Positions 1-12,900 of a DNA stretch of 64,000 nt are shown here, piece after piece. The position numbers and the translations under genes are program-made. The notes under the pieces were generated by a model. That model saw only the letters and a list, made by a program, of their open reading frames with translations, was not told where the DNA came from and searched no databases. How positions within the stretch are numbered: the first letter of the stretch is position 1; the number at the start of each line of letters is the position of its first letter. Source of the stretch: Plutella xylostella (lineage: Eukaryota > Arthropoda > Insecta > Lepidoptera > Plutellidae); the NCBI RefSeq assembly GCF_932276165.1, contig NC_063994.1, positions 3,782,001 to 3,846,000 on the forward strand, in the 5' to 3' direction.

Positions 1-80
1 TATTCAAGCCCTCTTCGCCTTGATGCGTTTTCCCCGACGAAAAGTGAAGCAATTAATGAGTCCAAGATCAATATTTAAAA

Positions 81-634
81 ACCGGCCAAGTGCGAGTCGG
101 GCTCGCGCACAAAGGGTTCCGTAGCAGCAAATATAATATTACAGTTAAATCAACCTATCTCAAAAACTATAAGAGATACTTTGATCAAACCAAAAATCGT
201 TGAAAGAGTTAATTAGCATGCATCACCTCTATTTTTTTTAGAATTTTATACCCCGTAGTTATAAAAATAGAGGGGGGGGGACATACTTTTTACGACTTTG
301 AGAGCTGATATCTCAAAAACCGTTCACTTTAAGAAAAATGTTTTTTAGAAAACTTTATATCATTTTAAAAGACCTTTCCATTGATACCCCATATATTTCA
401 TCCCTCAGTTACATGTATGGGGGGCCCCACCCCCAATTCTTTTTTTTACTATTTAGTGTCATATTTTTGTAGCGGTTCATACAACACATATTCCCATCAA
501 ATTTCATCACTGTAGTACTTATAGTTTCCGAGTAAATCGGCTGTGACAGACGGACAGACGGACAGACGGACAGACGGACATGACGAAACTATAAGGGTTC
601 CGTTTTTGCCATTTTGGCTACGGAACCCTAAAAA
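81..634 (-). repeat. interspersed repeat, inverted partner of 7641-8205
   Basis: Runs from ACCGGCCAAGTGCGAGTCGG to a run of GACGGACA units and TACGGAACCCTA. The same sequence, reverse complemented and nearly identical, sits at 7641-8205. It is non-coding and of a type often dispersed in moth genomes; the class is uncertain. Confidence 0.75.
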
Positions 635-787
635 AGGCTTATGCGTTTTTTCTTAACAAACATCCATATCTATAAATTTTCAGACCTAAATCGATAATCT
701 TAGCCTTTGTTTGTAGCTATCATAATTCCCGTACCTCTAGTCAAAGACTACAGGAATTAATTACCTAAACCTCTCTTTACACTCTAG

Positions 788-927
788 GCCCGAAACAGAA
801 TGGTCTTGCTCCGAATGCACCTACACCAACGCTGCCACAGCGGCCGCGTGTGAGATGTGCCAGTCGCCCCGTGCTAGGCTGCTGCCTCCAGCCAGGGACC
901 TTCCGGACCTGGACATGGACGAGTCGC
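788..927 (+). CDS. sol: sol exon 1 of the window: RanBP2-type zinc finger
   Basis: The acceptor is a TCTAG ending at 787 and the donor is C|GTGAGT at 928. It encodes a finger with W-S-C-S-E-C-T then C-E-M-C, the RanBP2/NZF pattern found in several copies at the N terminus of SOL proteins. It ends in phase 1. The 3' half of this exon and its donor are repeated three more times downstream, with donors after 1050, 1173 and 1296, so the exact donor used is uncertain. Confidence 0.8.
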
Positions 928-3900
928 GTGAGTAGAGTACCATCTCCAGTGTTGGACCTAGCCCGTGTCTGTGTGAGATGTGCCAGTCGCCCCGTGCTAG
1001 GCTGCTGCCTCCAGCCAGGGACCTACCGGACCTAGACATGGACGAGTCTCGTGAGTAGAGTACCATCTCCAGTGTTGGACCTAGCCCGTGTCTGTGTGAG
1101 ATGTGCCAGTCGCCCCGTGCTAGGCTGCTGCCTCCAGCCAGGGACCTACCGGACCTAGACATGGACGAGTCGCGTGAGTAGAGTACCATCTCCAGTGTTG
1201 GACCTAGCCCGTGTCTGTGTGAGATGTGCCAGTCGCCCCGTGCTAGGCTGCTGCCCCCGGCCAGGGACCTTCCTGACCTGGACATGGACGAGTCGCGTGA
1301 GTCCTATATCCAGTGTTGGACATATTATTATCATAGTGCCACATTATTTGGAAAAAGGAACAAACGAAGTGATAAGTTTCAAATTTTAAATTTTCAAAGT
1401 AGGTACGTTTATTCATGTTGATAATAAGTTGACGATATGAGTTCGCTATACAGTATAACAGATCAATGCATGTAACTGAAATCTAAGGAAGCGCTTTTTA
1501 GGTCTCAACCCTTAGGTGGTGAAAGCTATTGGAATGAATCAAAACAAAGCGACACCATTGGTGCATGCTATGCTGCACCGTTGCTATTGGCCTGTCGCGC
1601 TCCAAATGCTCACTTATCGTTGACGATATATTATTACTTATGACTTTAAAGAATTTTGTTACTTTTATTTTATTTTTACACAACAGTGTACCACCTAGCG
1701 CATAACAAATTACTTTGGTTATATCTGCCTACCGAAGTCCACGACACAGGCTTAGCCTAGTGTGGGTTTCACTGAAATTCCATGCGAAATACCTAATGTC
1801 GTCATTTAGTATGGACGATTTGTACCTGTCTACCATCTTTTATGTAATGTTTCTCACTGTATAATATTTGTCTATGCTTACATGGTGTGTAAATAAACAA
1901 TTTTTGATTTTTTTGATTGATTTTTTGACTCGTTCTTCATTCCTTCATGATCTATAGCCTTATTGGGTATGTTCTATTGTTAAATTTTACTTTACATAAA
2001 TACTAACAGCTCTTCCTATCCCCACAGCGGAAGGCTCCGACGGCGAGCGTCAAGACAGCATGCCGATGGAGATACTGAGGATACGCGAGGAGAGCCACGC
2101 GTGGACGCAGTGGCAGGAGGTGCTGGCGCAGTGTGCCGCGGTGAGTTGTATACAGAGTGGTTGAGTAAGCTGAAAATACAGGATGTTGCTAAAGTGGTAT
2201 AGTAGTCACTTTATTATCCTCTATCTATAATACTCGTAAACAGTCACTATACTATTTGCAACACCCTGTTTTTTCGGCTTACTTCTTTTCCAGGAGCTTA
2301 AACAGGCGCTAAGAGTACGAATGTAATAGATGAGATGAAGATGTTTGTCTAACTCGTGCAATAAACGCTTTCTCTTTCATTTCCTACCTACAATTTGAAG
2401 AACCTTTCTTTTTCATCTTTTACCGGACAAATAAAGAACCTATGCTCTAACAACCACATTTCCCTCCACAGACGGGCGAGCCGTACGTCGACAGTTCGTT
2501 CCCCGCGTCCCCCCGCTCGCTGTACTACGGCGGCGGCGGTGGCGATACGCCCGCCACGCGCTGGCTGCGGCCCAAGCACATCCACGTGGACACCGACCCC
2601 CGGACGCCGTGGCTCGTGTTCCGCGACCCGAGACCCTCCGACATATCGCAAGGTTGTAGTCACACACAGACAGGCAGATATATCACAAGATTACATTTAC
2701 TCACACAGACACGCAGATATATCAATGAGGTTACATTAACAGATAACATTTAAATTTTCCACGAGTTCTCAAGTATAGTTCAGAGTTGAACCGCTCGACA
2801 GACGACTGTAGGCGGGTCGTGGCTGAAAAAGGAAATCCGATGAAATAGTGTTGTGGTGCTCCTTGGGAGAGGCTTATGTCGAACAATAAACGATTATGAA
2901 CTGACGATGACGATGAAATACTGTAACCATTTTGAATGTATTACATTGCGGATAAAGTACATCATTTCTCAGAGAACACCTATGATAATGACCTATTTCT
3001 TTTCCCCCAGGCGTCCTAGGCAACTGCTGGCTACTCTCAGCTTTAGCAGTCCTAGCCGAGCGGTCATCCCTAGTCAGAGGGGTGCTGGTGAGGGGAGAAC
3101 CAAATATAGGTATATATTAATATAAATCTGCGTGCGTAAAAAATATAAGAATTCGTTGTAGTTTAGAAAATTTACGAAAATAACTTGATAGATGACGAAC
3201 TTAGTCACGCTTTTTTTTTTAAACACCGTGCCAGGGCTACACTGGTACGTTATCGACGTCGATAAACACGTTTAATGCGCGTTTCACCAATCACAGCGCC
3301 GTATTAATATTGAATCGCGATATAATGACGTTTATCGTGTATCGTTTATCGTGTAGCCATTCCTGAATACATAAATTATATTTCATACTGGACTGACGCA
3401 AGTATAATTCTTAACACAATGTATTTATTCCCAGGCGCGTACCAACTGCGTCTGTGCAAAGACGGCCGCTGGGCCACCGTTACGGTCGATGACCTCCTAC
3501 CGGCCAATAAGAACAGGCATCTTGTGTACTCACAGGTAAGTTACATATTTAGCTGACTATTTACCGTGGCAAGATTATTTTCCGTAGTAAGTAGGTATCG
3601 AAGATGGGCCACAGATCTTGCCAACGAAATGCTTATCTACGAAAGCTGAAGTCAACAAGTATTAAGGGCCAGTACAGGTGACGTGCCCCGCCAAATTTGG
3701 GTTTTCAATGCTCTTCACACAGGACACGCAGTGACACGCACACATGTGAGTTTGCACAGTGGGTCGATAAACTTTTACTCGCCAACTTTATTGACAATTA
3801 TTTTCAAGTAGTGATTTGAGGGTAAGTATAATTTTTAATTACACTGGTAAACACCAGGAAAGAGTAGAAATTAATAGGGGTGCCACTTTTCTCCATACTC

Positions 3901-6900
3901 GGAACCCGATTAGCATTCTAAACAAATGTAGTATTTACTTACTTGTAGAAAGGTAACTACAGGTATTAAAGTGTAGATACTAAGGGTATACTAAGCCGAA
4001 AGGGGATGACTCAAGGGGTCATTCTGAACAACTTTTGTTCTACGAGTTTTGCAAATTCGCGAAAAAAAATATTCGTTTTCCATGGTAAAAAGTCACGTGT
4101 CATCAAAGTTTCTATGAAAAAGGTCTTTTTTGTTAATTTTTAAAACTCGTAGAACAAAAGTTCAGAATGTCTTACTTGTTTTTACCCGACTGCCGAAGGA
4201 GGAGGGTAATATTTTTCGATTGTATGTATGTATGTTTGTAAGTATATTTTTTGGTAGCCGAATAATATTTTTTCTTATTTTTAGGATTTCGTACCTCAAA
4301 AGGAAAAAAGCAACCGTTATAAGATCTCTTTGTTGTCCGTCTGTCTGACTGACTGTCTGTCACCACCCTTTTTCTCAGAAACGGGTAAAGATATCAAGCT
4401 GATATTTTGCTTAGATATGGGGAGTACTCCAAAAAAATATTTCCGGTTATTTTGATGGTGTAGGTAGGGTATCGTTGAATAGGTCTTTTAATATAATAGG
4501 TATAAAAAAAGGTTAAAATATAATTATTTTGCTTTTACCCTTAAATTTGGGGACCACACCATAGACAAATCCTAATTAAAAAATGATTTCAATAGATGGC
4601 GTGTTTTTATGTTGGGTAACTCAGAATAAGAAGTGATTATATCTCAGAATAATAATGGTCAATGGTGCTATTCCGCTGAGCACCAAAACCGGTGGGACAC
4701 AAGTGAAAAGTGGTCATGGAAATGCACTAGGGTAGACACTGCTCCTAGAACAAGGCATGAGTTTGTGATTTGTGTGCGAGGACGGAATTGATTGAATATT
4801 TACTTGTTTTTTTTATTATTGATGCAATAACATACAGTATTTTTTCTGAGTTACCAACCGAAGTCACCCCGTGACAGGGTGACTAGATAGACTTCTGCAA
4901 ATTACGCCATCTATCGTTGTTTTTTTAGTAATCTACTGTCTATAGAAGAAATTCCGTCCTTGTCAATTTTACGTTACGAATGAAAATAAAATATCTTTCT
5001 GTCTCTCTGAAAAACATACTTAATAGCCCAAACTCGATGCTTTTAGCTATTAACATCTTTGAAATAAAATTCAGTCACCACCTTGTTACTGCCCTCATCA
5101 GATCCTCACGAGACCATACCTCAACCAGCACCATGAGACTGTGTTTTTGAATCCTAACCTAATGTTCCTACGTATTGTCATCACTTAGATCCATTCGCTA
5201 TATTCCTGCTCCTCATCGGACCTTTACGAGACAGTAATGTCACGCGAGAACATTGCCCACTATCTAATTTAATTTAATGTATTGAATATACAGACGACCG
5301 AATGGCGTAGTGGTTAGTGACCCTGACTACTGAGCCGATGGTCCTGGGTTCGATTCCCGGCTTGGGCAGATATTTGTTTAAACACAGATAGTTGTTCTCG
5401 GGTCTTGGATGTGCCCGTAAAATGGCAATAGGCCCGCCCCCTATTACATTGGGACTAACATACACTCTGGCGAAAAGTGGGTGCAGCAATGCACCTCTGC
5501 CTACCCCGCAAGGGAGTACATTAGTACAAGGCGTGAGTGCGTGTGTGTGTGTGTGTGTGTATTGAATATAGAGTAAGAATTATGCTTCCTCAATTTCAAA
5601 TCAAATTATGTTGGTGTCATAAAAGTTGAAAAAGTGCAATGACAACCAATGTGCAGTGATTTTGTATCTGTACACGAAAAGATCGCGAGCTGTCAGTGCT
5701 GCCTAAACCGACGTGACCCTTCTTTGGAGGCCAGTGGCCGACTGAGTCAAACGTCGCTTGTGTTTATGATTTTATAACACAGAAAGCCGCCATAGATATT
5801 TGTATGAAGATTTGAAAGAAAAAAATTGCTCAAGTTTGTTATTAATTTACACAAAATAGGTGTGTGTTTATTTAAAAACAAGGTATTTGTATTGTATTGT
5901 ATTTATTGTATTGTATTTATTCACAAAAGAAAAAAGGTAAGATACAGAGTACAACTTACAAATTATTTTACAATAAAATATGAATGACAATAGGCTGTAA
6001 TCTTCATTGACATGTAGCTTCCAGCAACCGCGCTAGGTGGTAACCTGTGTTACAGCTGCTGGTGCCCCATATAACGGTGCGCCTAGTCCAAGCATTTATC
6101 TTTATAATTTGATAAGAAACATATGAAAATTCTTTATAATTACGACACAGTTGTTACAATACGGGAGTGTGATTTACTGGTTTTTCGTGATGTTCTGAAA
6201 TTAATTTACAGTTATCCATAAGCATTTACTTAAATTCGAATGATTCAGCACCTAGCTAGACTCTTCGGCTACCTGTGTGATTTTTTTCAAGGCTGAATGT
6301 AGAGCATCATTTACTATATAATTCTATGACAATGCCAACCCTCGATTCCCTATTGCCGACCCTTATCCGGAGTGCTTTGACCCATACCATAATTTTATAA
6401 GATAGGTTTTTAGGTATGTAGGTGCTCATATCTTGCTGGGCAATTTTGTACTTAATTTATTAACACACAATTATAACATTGTGATCTAAACAAAGCGTTA
6501 GCTCAATCTGTTTTAACATACTGTATAACCGTGTGGGGAGGTGCATCTAAAACTCACTTTATGCCTATAGAAAGATCCCTAAGAGCGCTACTAAAAGTCA
6601 TGCATTTCAAACCTATCAGATTCTCCACTTATCAGTTACATACTACCTACAATATCCTGACGGCGCGACAAAATTATATCTTAAGTACTGTTCTTAAAAA
6701 ACATAAAAATCTTTTATTTAACCCAAACATCATGCTTAGACGCAGAAACTACATTGTTTGCAGCTTCCAAAAACCAAACACCGAATTCGTAAAAAAACAT
6801 TTTAAATACCAATCTTCATCTATCTACAATAAAGTAAATAAAACCCTTAAAATTTACCCCCTAACAAAAGTGGAAATAAAACGCATTTTATCAATGTTCT

Positions 6901-9900
6901 TAATAAATTTAACATATGAGGAAACAGAAAATATTATAAACTGAACACCTTCTTTTTGCTGCCTACTTCAATCATCATCTATTTATACCTATAGTTTGTG
7001 TTGTGCATTAGTTTTGTATATTTTGTTACCTAATCATAACTTTAGTACCTATTATATTGTTATTAAATTTTAGTCCTGTACTTTTAATATTAACTTGTGG
7101 GGCACCCAGTAATACAGGTTCCCACCTAGTACAGGGGCCCTTGCGAATTGTTTTAACTTGTGTTTTTTGTACAATAAACAATTTTAATTTTTAATTTTAA
7201 TTTTAATTTTTTTAATAATCTAAACAATAGAAAGAAAAGCGTAGCCAGACCGGAGAAAATATGAATAATTTCTCTTTTTTTCAGGCAAAAAGAAAACAGC
7301 TGTGGGTCCCGCTAATAGAAAAGGCAGTGGCGAAACTTCATGGATGTTACGAAGCGTTGGTGTCAGGAAGAGCGATTGAAGGTAATTCACGTTTTTGTCA
7401 ATATCTTAATCATACATGTATTTTACTCTAAAAACGTTAGCGTTCGGCAGATGAGCTTCTTCGGTCGCTCGGTCTAACTTTGTCTAAACACAAGCGAAAA
7501 GGTTGTTGAGCTACAAGTCTCCGACCTACCCACACTCTGCAGTCTGAATGTTATATTTTTTTGACTGATAAATATATGTACTCACTTCCACCCAAAGGTT
7601 GTCTTCAAAAGTTGCTTTTAGTGATAAGACCGCCTTTTTTAGGGTTCCGTAGCCAAAATGGCAAAAACGGAACCCTTATAGTTTCGTCATGTCCGTCTGT
7701 CCGTCTGTCCGTCTGTCACAGCCGATTTACTCGGAAACTATAAGTACTACAGTGATGAAATTTGATGGGAATATGTGTTGTATGAACCGCTACAAAAATA
7801 TGACACTAAATAGTAAAAAAAAGAATTGGGGGTGGGGCCCCCCATACATGTAACTGAGGGCTGAAATTTTTTTTTTCGATGTACATACCCGTGTGGGGTA
7901 TCAATGGAAAGGTCTTTTAAAATGATATAAAGTTTTCTAAAAAACATTTTTCTTAAAGTGAACGGTTTTTGAGATATCAGCTCTCAAAGTCGTAAAAAGT
8001 ATGTCCCCCCCCCTCTATTTTTATAACTACGGGGTATAAAATTCTAAAAAAAATAGAGGTGATGCATGCTAATTAACTCTTTCAACGATTTTTGGTTTGA
8101 TCAAAGTATCTCTTATAGTTTTTGAGATAGGTTGATTTAACTGTAAATTATATTTGCTGCTACGGAACCCTTTGTGCGCGAGCCCGACTCGCACTTGGCC
8201 GGTTTTTGTACCTATGTTTTTGTATACAGGGTGTTGCAAAAAGGGTATACTAAGCCGAAAGCATGGTATATCGGTATATCTCATTCTCCATAGTAAAAAG
8301 TCACGTGACCAACAAAGTTTCTATGGAAAATGTTTTTTTTTTTCGCGAGTTTTTGAAATTTTGATTTCAGTTTTGGGCTTAGATATACCATGCTGCACAT
8401 GTATACCCTTTTTGCAACACCCTGTATAAGCTTTATAAATTCTGTTCTTGTGTACAAATAAAGAATAACCTATCTATCTATTCTATTCCTTTATTCTTAA
8501 TGTTGTAATTGTTATAACTGATATCTTCCAGGTCTATGCACGCTTACCGGTTTTAGCTGTTTATTTCTCGTATATTTACTGTCAAAGTCAAAGTCAAAAT
8601 TTTTTATTCATCGTACAAATATAAAATTTTCTGATGAACGTCAATTTTTACAAATTACTCTCCGTTCGGATAAGGGGGGGCTCTTTCTATCTAAGGAGAA
8701 GAACGGAGGCAAGAAACTCCTGAGCCATCTTTTCAAAAAAAAGACTTAAAACTAGTTGGTATACAATAGGTACTTATAAGCTTAATAATGATTATTATAA
8801 TAATATGAGCAGAGCTAACTACTTATCACAGCCATGCATTAACGTCCTCTAAGTAATCATCAATTTTATAATAAGCTTTTTTACAGAGTTTCTCTTTAAT
8901 GTAACACTTAAACTTATTCTCTGGCATTTGAGCAACTTCTGTTGGAAGCTTATTATAAAATCTAATACAGTACCCTAAAAACGATTTATTAACTTTCGCC
9001 AGACGCATCGCTGGAAAAGCCAGCTTATGCTTGTTCCTAGTATTAATGTCATGATTACTGCCAATTGTATCAAAAGTTGAAATATTCTTTCGTACATACA
9101 TTAAATTGGAAAAAATGAACTGACATGGAACTGTAAGGATGTTAATTTCTTTAAATAGTTCTCTCAATGAATCCCTGGAACCTAGTTTGTATATAGAGCG
9201 GATGGCTCTTTTCTGTAATACAAATATAGTTTCAATATCAGCGGCTCTACCCCAAAGCAAAATGCCATACGACAATAAGCTGTGGAAATAACTAAAGTAA
9301 ACTAATCTGGCGGTTTCAACGTCGGTCAGTTGTCTAATTTTCCGTACAGCAAAAGCTGCGGAGCTCAACCTTCCAGCCAATTTTTCAATGTGAGGTCCCC
9401 ACTGTAACTTTGAATCTATAGTCATCCCAAGAAAGACAGTATCATTAACTAGGTCCAATTTATTCCCATCTAGAATAATGTTAGTATCGCATTGTCTAAC
9501 ATTCGGCAGTGTAAATTTAATACATTTCGTTTTCTTAGAATTCAATAGAAGATTATTAACGGTAAACCAATCGTGTATGTCAGATAGAATAGAATTAATT
9601 TCATTAAAATTATTTTCACTTCTTTTAACTTTAAAAAGCAAAGAAGTATCATCAGCAAATAAAACTATATTAGTCAATTTTTCAACCATAAAAGGCAAGT
9701 CATTAATATAAATGAGGAATAAAAATGGTCCTAGAATAGATCCTTGAGGGACGCCTATCTTTACATGAGCCCCCTGTGATTTAGTATTGTTAATATTGAC
9801 CCTTTGTTGCCTCTTGTCTAAATATGAAGCTATCAAATCTAAAGCCTTTCCTCCTATTCCATAGTATCTCAGTTTCGAAATTAAAGTCTGATGGTCTACA

Positions 9901-12900
9901 CAATCAAACGCCTTCGATAGATCACAGAAGACTCCAATAGCATCGTGATGGTCTTCCCAGGCGTCAAATATGTGCTTAATTAACGCAGTACCGGCATCGG
10001 TTGTTGATTTGCCTTTTGTAAAACCATACTGTTGGCTATGAAACAATCGAGCTTCATTGAAATGCAAAAGCATCTGATTGAGTATGACCCTCTCAAATAT
10101 TTTACTCAAAACTGGAAGAACCGAGACAGGCCTGAAATTTGCAGGGTCCTCCATATCCCCACTCTTGAACAGAGGTATAATTTTACTCAATTTCATAAGA
10201 TCTGGGAACACACCTTCAGCGATACATTTATTAAAAATGTTAGCCAAAATTGGGGCGATTTTATTAATAATAGAAAGAACAAATTTAACTGACATTCCCC
10301 ACAAGTCTTCAGTTTTCTTCATATTTAAGGACTTAAATGTTTTTATAATAGTTAATGTATTAATATATCTGAATTTAAATTCCTTATCGGTTGAAGGTGC
10401 GTTCTCCTTCGCCAGGGTTTCAGCTAATGTAGCTGAAGTATCTAGGTTGCAAGTAGTCTCTAAAGGAATGTTCGTAAAAAACTCTTCAAAGACTCTACTC
10501 TACTGTAGTTCTCCACCAATGAAGGGTTGGCTGGAAGAAATTTCTGTTTGGCAATAAGCTCGCATTAACGTACTAACTATATTTAACTTTATATTTTGTG
10601 TGCGTGTGTATGTTATGTATACAAAGTGGGTAGGTATTAGTAAATTAATATGGATATCTTCCAGGTCTATGCACGCTAACGGGCGCGCCCTGCGAGTCAG
10701 TGTCCCTGCAAGCGGGCGGCGGCGGCGGCGGGCCCGGCTCGGCGCCGCTGGAGCAGATAGACAAGGACCTGGTGTGGGCGCAGCTGCTGTCGTCCAGGCA
10801 GGCCTGCTTCCTGATGGGCGCCAGCTGCGGCGGCGGGAACATGAAGGTAAATATTGTGATAGAAGAGTGAAATAGCGGCCATCTTGAAAATTATGCATTT
10901 TTGAATGAATGATAAGAGAGGATTCAGAGCGTATCCTTGCTGTAATAGACAAACGCGCGGTTTCTCATAAAAAAGTCTTCTGTAGAATGTGGCCATCTTG
11001 AAAATGATACATTTTAGAACGAATGATACGAAAAGATTTAGAGCGTATCCTTGTAATAGACAAATAGCGAAAAAATTGCAAACCGCGCAACAATGGCATC
11101 GCGCGGTTTCTCATAAATAAGTATTGTGTACATTGCTTATTTTGTGTGGTTCGTAGTCTACTTTATGAGCGACGGATGACTTTAGATCGCTAGCTGGTAG
11201 GCACTGAATGAGCATGGCTGAGTGTCTTAGTGCCGGGCACGACGGGCGCGAGTCAGTGTCCCTGCAAGCGGGCGGCGGCGGCGGCGGGCCCGGCTCGGCG
11301 CCGCTGGAGCAGATAGACAAGGACCTGGTGTGGGCGCAGCTGCTGTCGTCCAGGCAGGCCTGCTTCCTGATGGGCGCCAGCTGCGGCGGCGGGAATATGA
11401 AGGTAGATATTGTGATAGAAGAGTGAAATAGCGGCCATCTTGAAAATGATGCTAAAAAATGCATATTTTTTCACAAATTCACGAATTCACTAATGATAAG
11501 AGATGATTCAGAGCGTACCCTTGCTGTAATAGACAAATAGAAGGTTAAAATAGCAACCATATTGAAAATTATGCATTTTTGAACGAAGTCTTCTGGTTAG
11601 CTAGCTGGTAAGTACTGAATGAGGATGGCCAGAGTGTCTTAGTGCCGGGCACGACGGCGCGAGTCAGTGTCCCTGCAAGCGGGCGGCGGCGGCGGCGGGC
11701 CCGGCTCGGCGCCGCTGGAGCAGATAGACAAGGACCTGGTGTGGGCGCAGCTGCTGTCGTCCAGGCAGGCCTGCTTCCTGATGGGCGCCAGCTGCGGCGG
11801 CGGGAATATGAAGGTAGATATTGTGAAAGAAGAGTGAAATAACGGCCATCTTGAAATTGATGCATTTTTGAATTAATGATAAGAGAGGATTCGGAGCATA
11901 TCCTTGCCGTAATAGATAATTACCGACCAAGCGATGTAGCGCGCAGCAAAGTCTTCTGTAGATTGCTCATTTTCTGTGGTTCGTAGTGTATTATTACCGA
12001 CAGACAGCTTTAGTGCCAATTTCGCCATAGTGGGTTAGAGCATAACCAGGGATTATTGGTTGACTTTTGGCACACCTGTCAAGAATTTTATATGGAGATG
12101 ACGTATAATTGATGAACTATCCCTGGTTACGATATAACCGACTATAGAGAAATTTGAGCTTAGATCTCTAGCTGGTAGGGGTTGAATGAGCATGGCCAGA
12201 GTGTCTTAGTGGCGGGCACGACGGGCGCGAGTCAGTGTCCCTGCAAGCGGGCGGCGGCGGCGGCGGGCCCGGCTCGGCGCCGCTGGAGCAGATAGACAAG
12301 GACCTGGTGTGGGCGCAGCTGCTGTCGTCCAGGCAGGCCTGCTTCCTGATGGGCGCCAGCTGCGGCGGCGGGAATATGAAGGTATACTAAAACAAAATAC
12401 GACAAAATGGCAACGCAATTCTGCTAGTTACAGGCTACGGCTCGTGAGTTCGTTCCAGCAACTTTTGTGGTACTAGTGTGGTCTGTCCACAGATAATCGC
12501 GCGTTTTCTCATAAAAAACTCAAGAAGAGTAAAATGGCCATCTTGAAAATGACACATTTTTGAATGAATGATATGAGAGGATTCAGAAGGGCTAGAACTG
12601 AAATTTCACCATTGCCCCTCCACCTCCAAGGGGACTTAATAAGGTTATTTTGCGCATTGGTCGAGTTAAGTGTATTATGTAATAAGCACGACCGGTAGCC
12701 ACTGCACCGATGATCGTATAGGGTTTGGATGGGGAATGCCGAGGACCGAATGTTGTGGCGCTCTTTCCGCGACCTGACCTCTCATAAGTTGTAAATTAAC
12801 GTTAGTTGCATTACAAATTATGATATTGGTATGTTATGATTATTACCTACTATTTCTGCGACTTCTTCAATGTTCACCTACATTAACAATACCCTTACCT

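Larger units (their letters stand above)
10866..12640 (+). repeat. sol: tandem array of 410-570 bp units copying sol exon 7
   Basis: Units carry the 3' 153 bp of exon 7 at 11250-11402, 11661-11813 and 12229-12381, plus flanking pieces with GCGGCCATCTTGAAAAT and GAGGATTCAGAGCGTA that recur several times. Spacing of the exon segment is 556, 411 and 568 bp. The three extra copies share AATATG where the real exon has AACATG, and lack seven bases (CCCTGCG) of the exon. Confidence 0.85.

Noticed and set aside
821..1285. Long - strand repeat protein over the sol exon 1 array
   Set aside because: It is the antisense of a 123-bp tandem repeat whose length is a multiple of three. The + strand is a zinc-finger exon and donor.
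10500..12418. Ala/Gly/Pro-rich frames on both strands across the exon 7 copies
   Set aside because: Alternative frames of the GC-rich exon 7 copies. Only the + frame ending GGGNMK fits the calpain.
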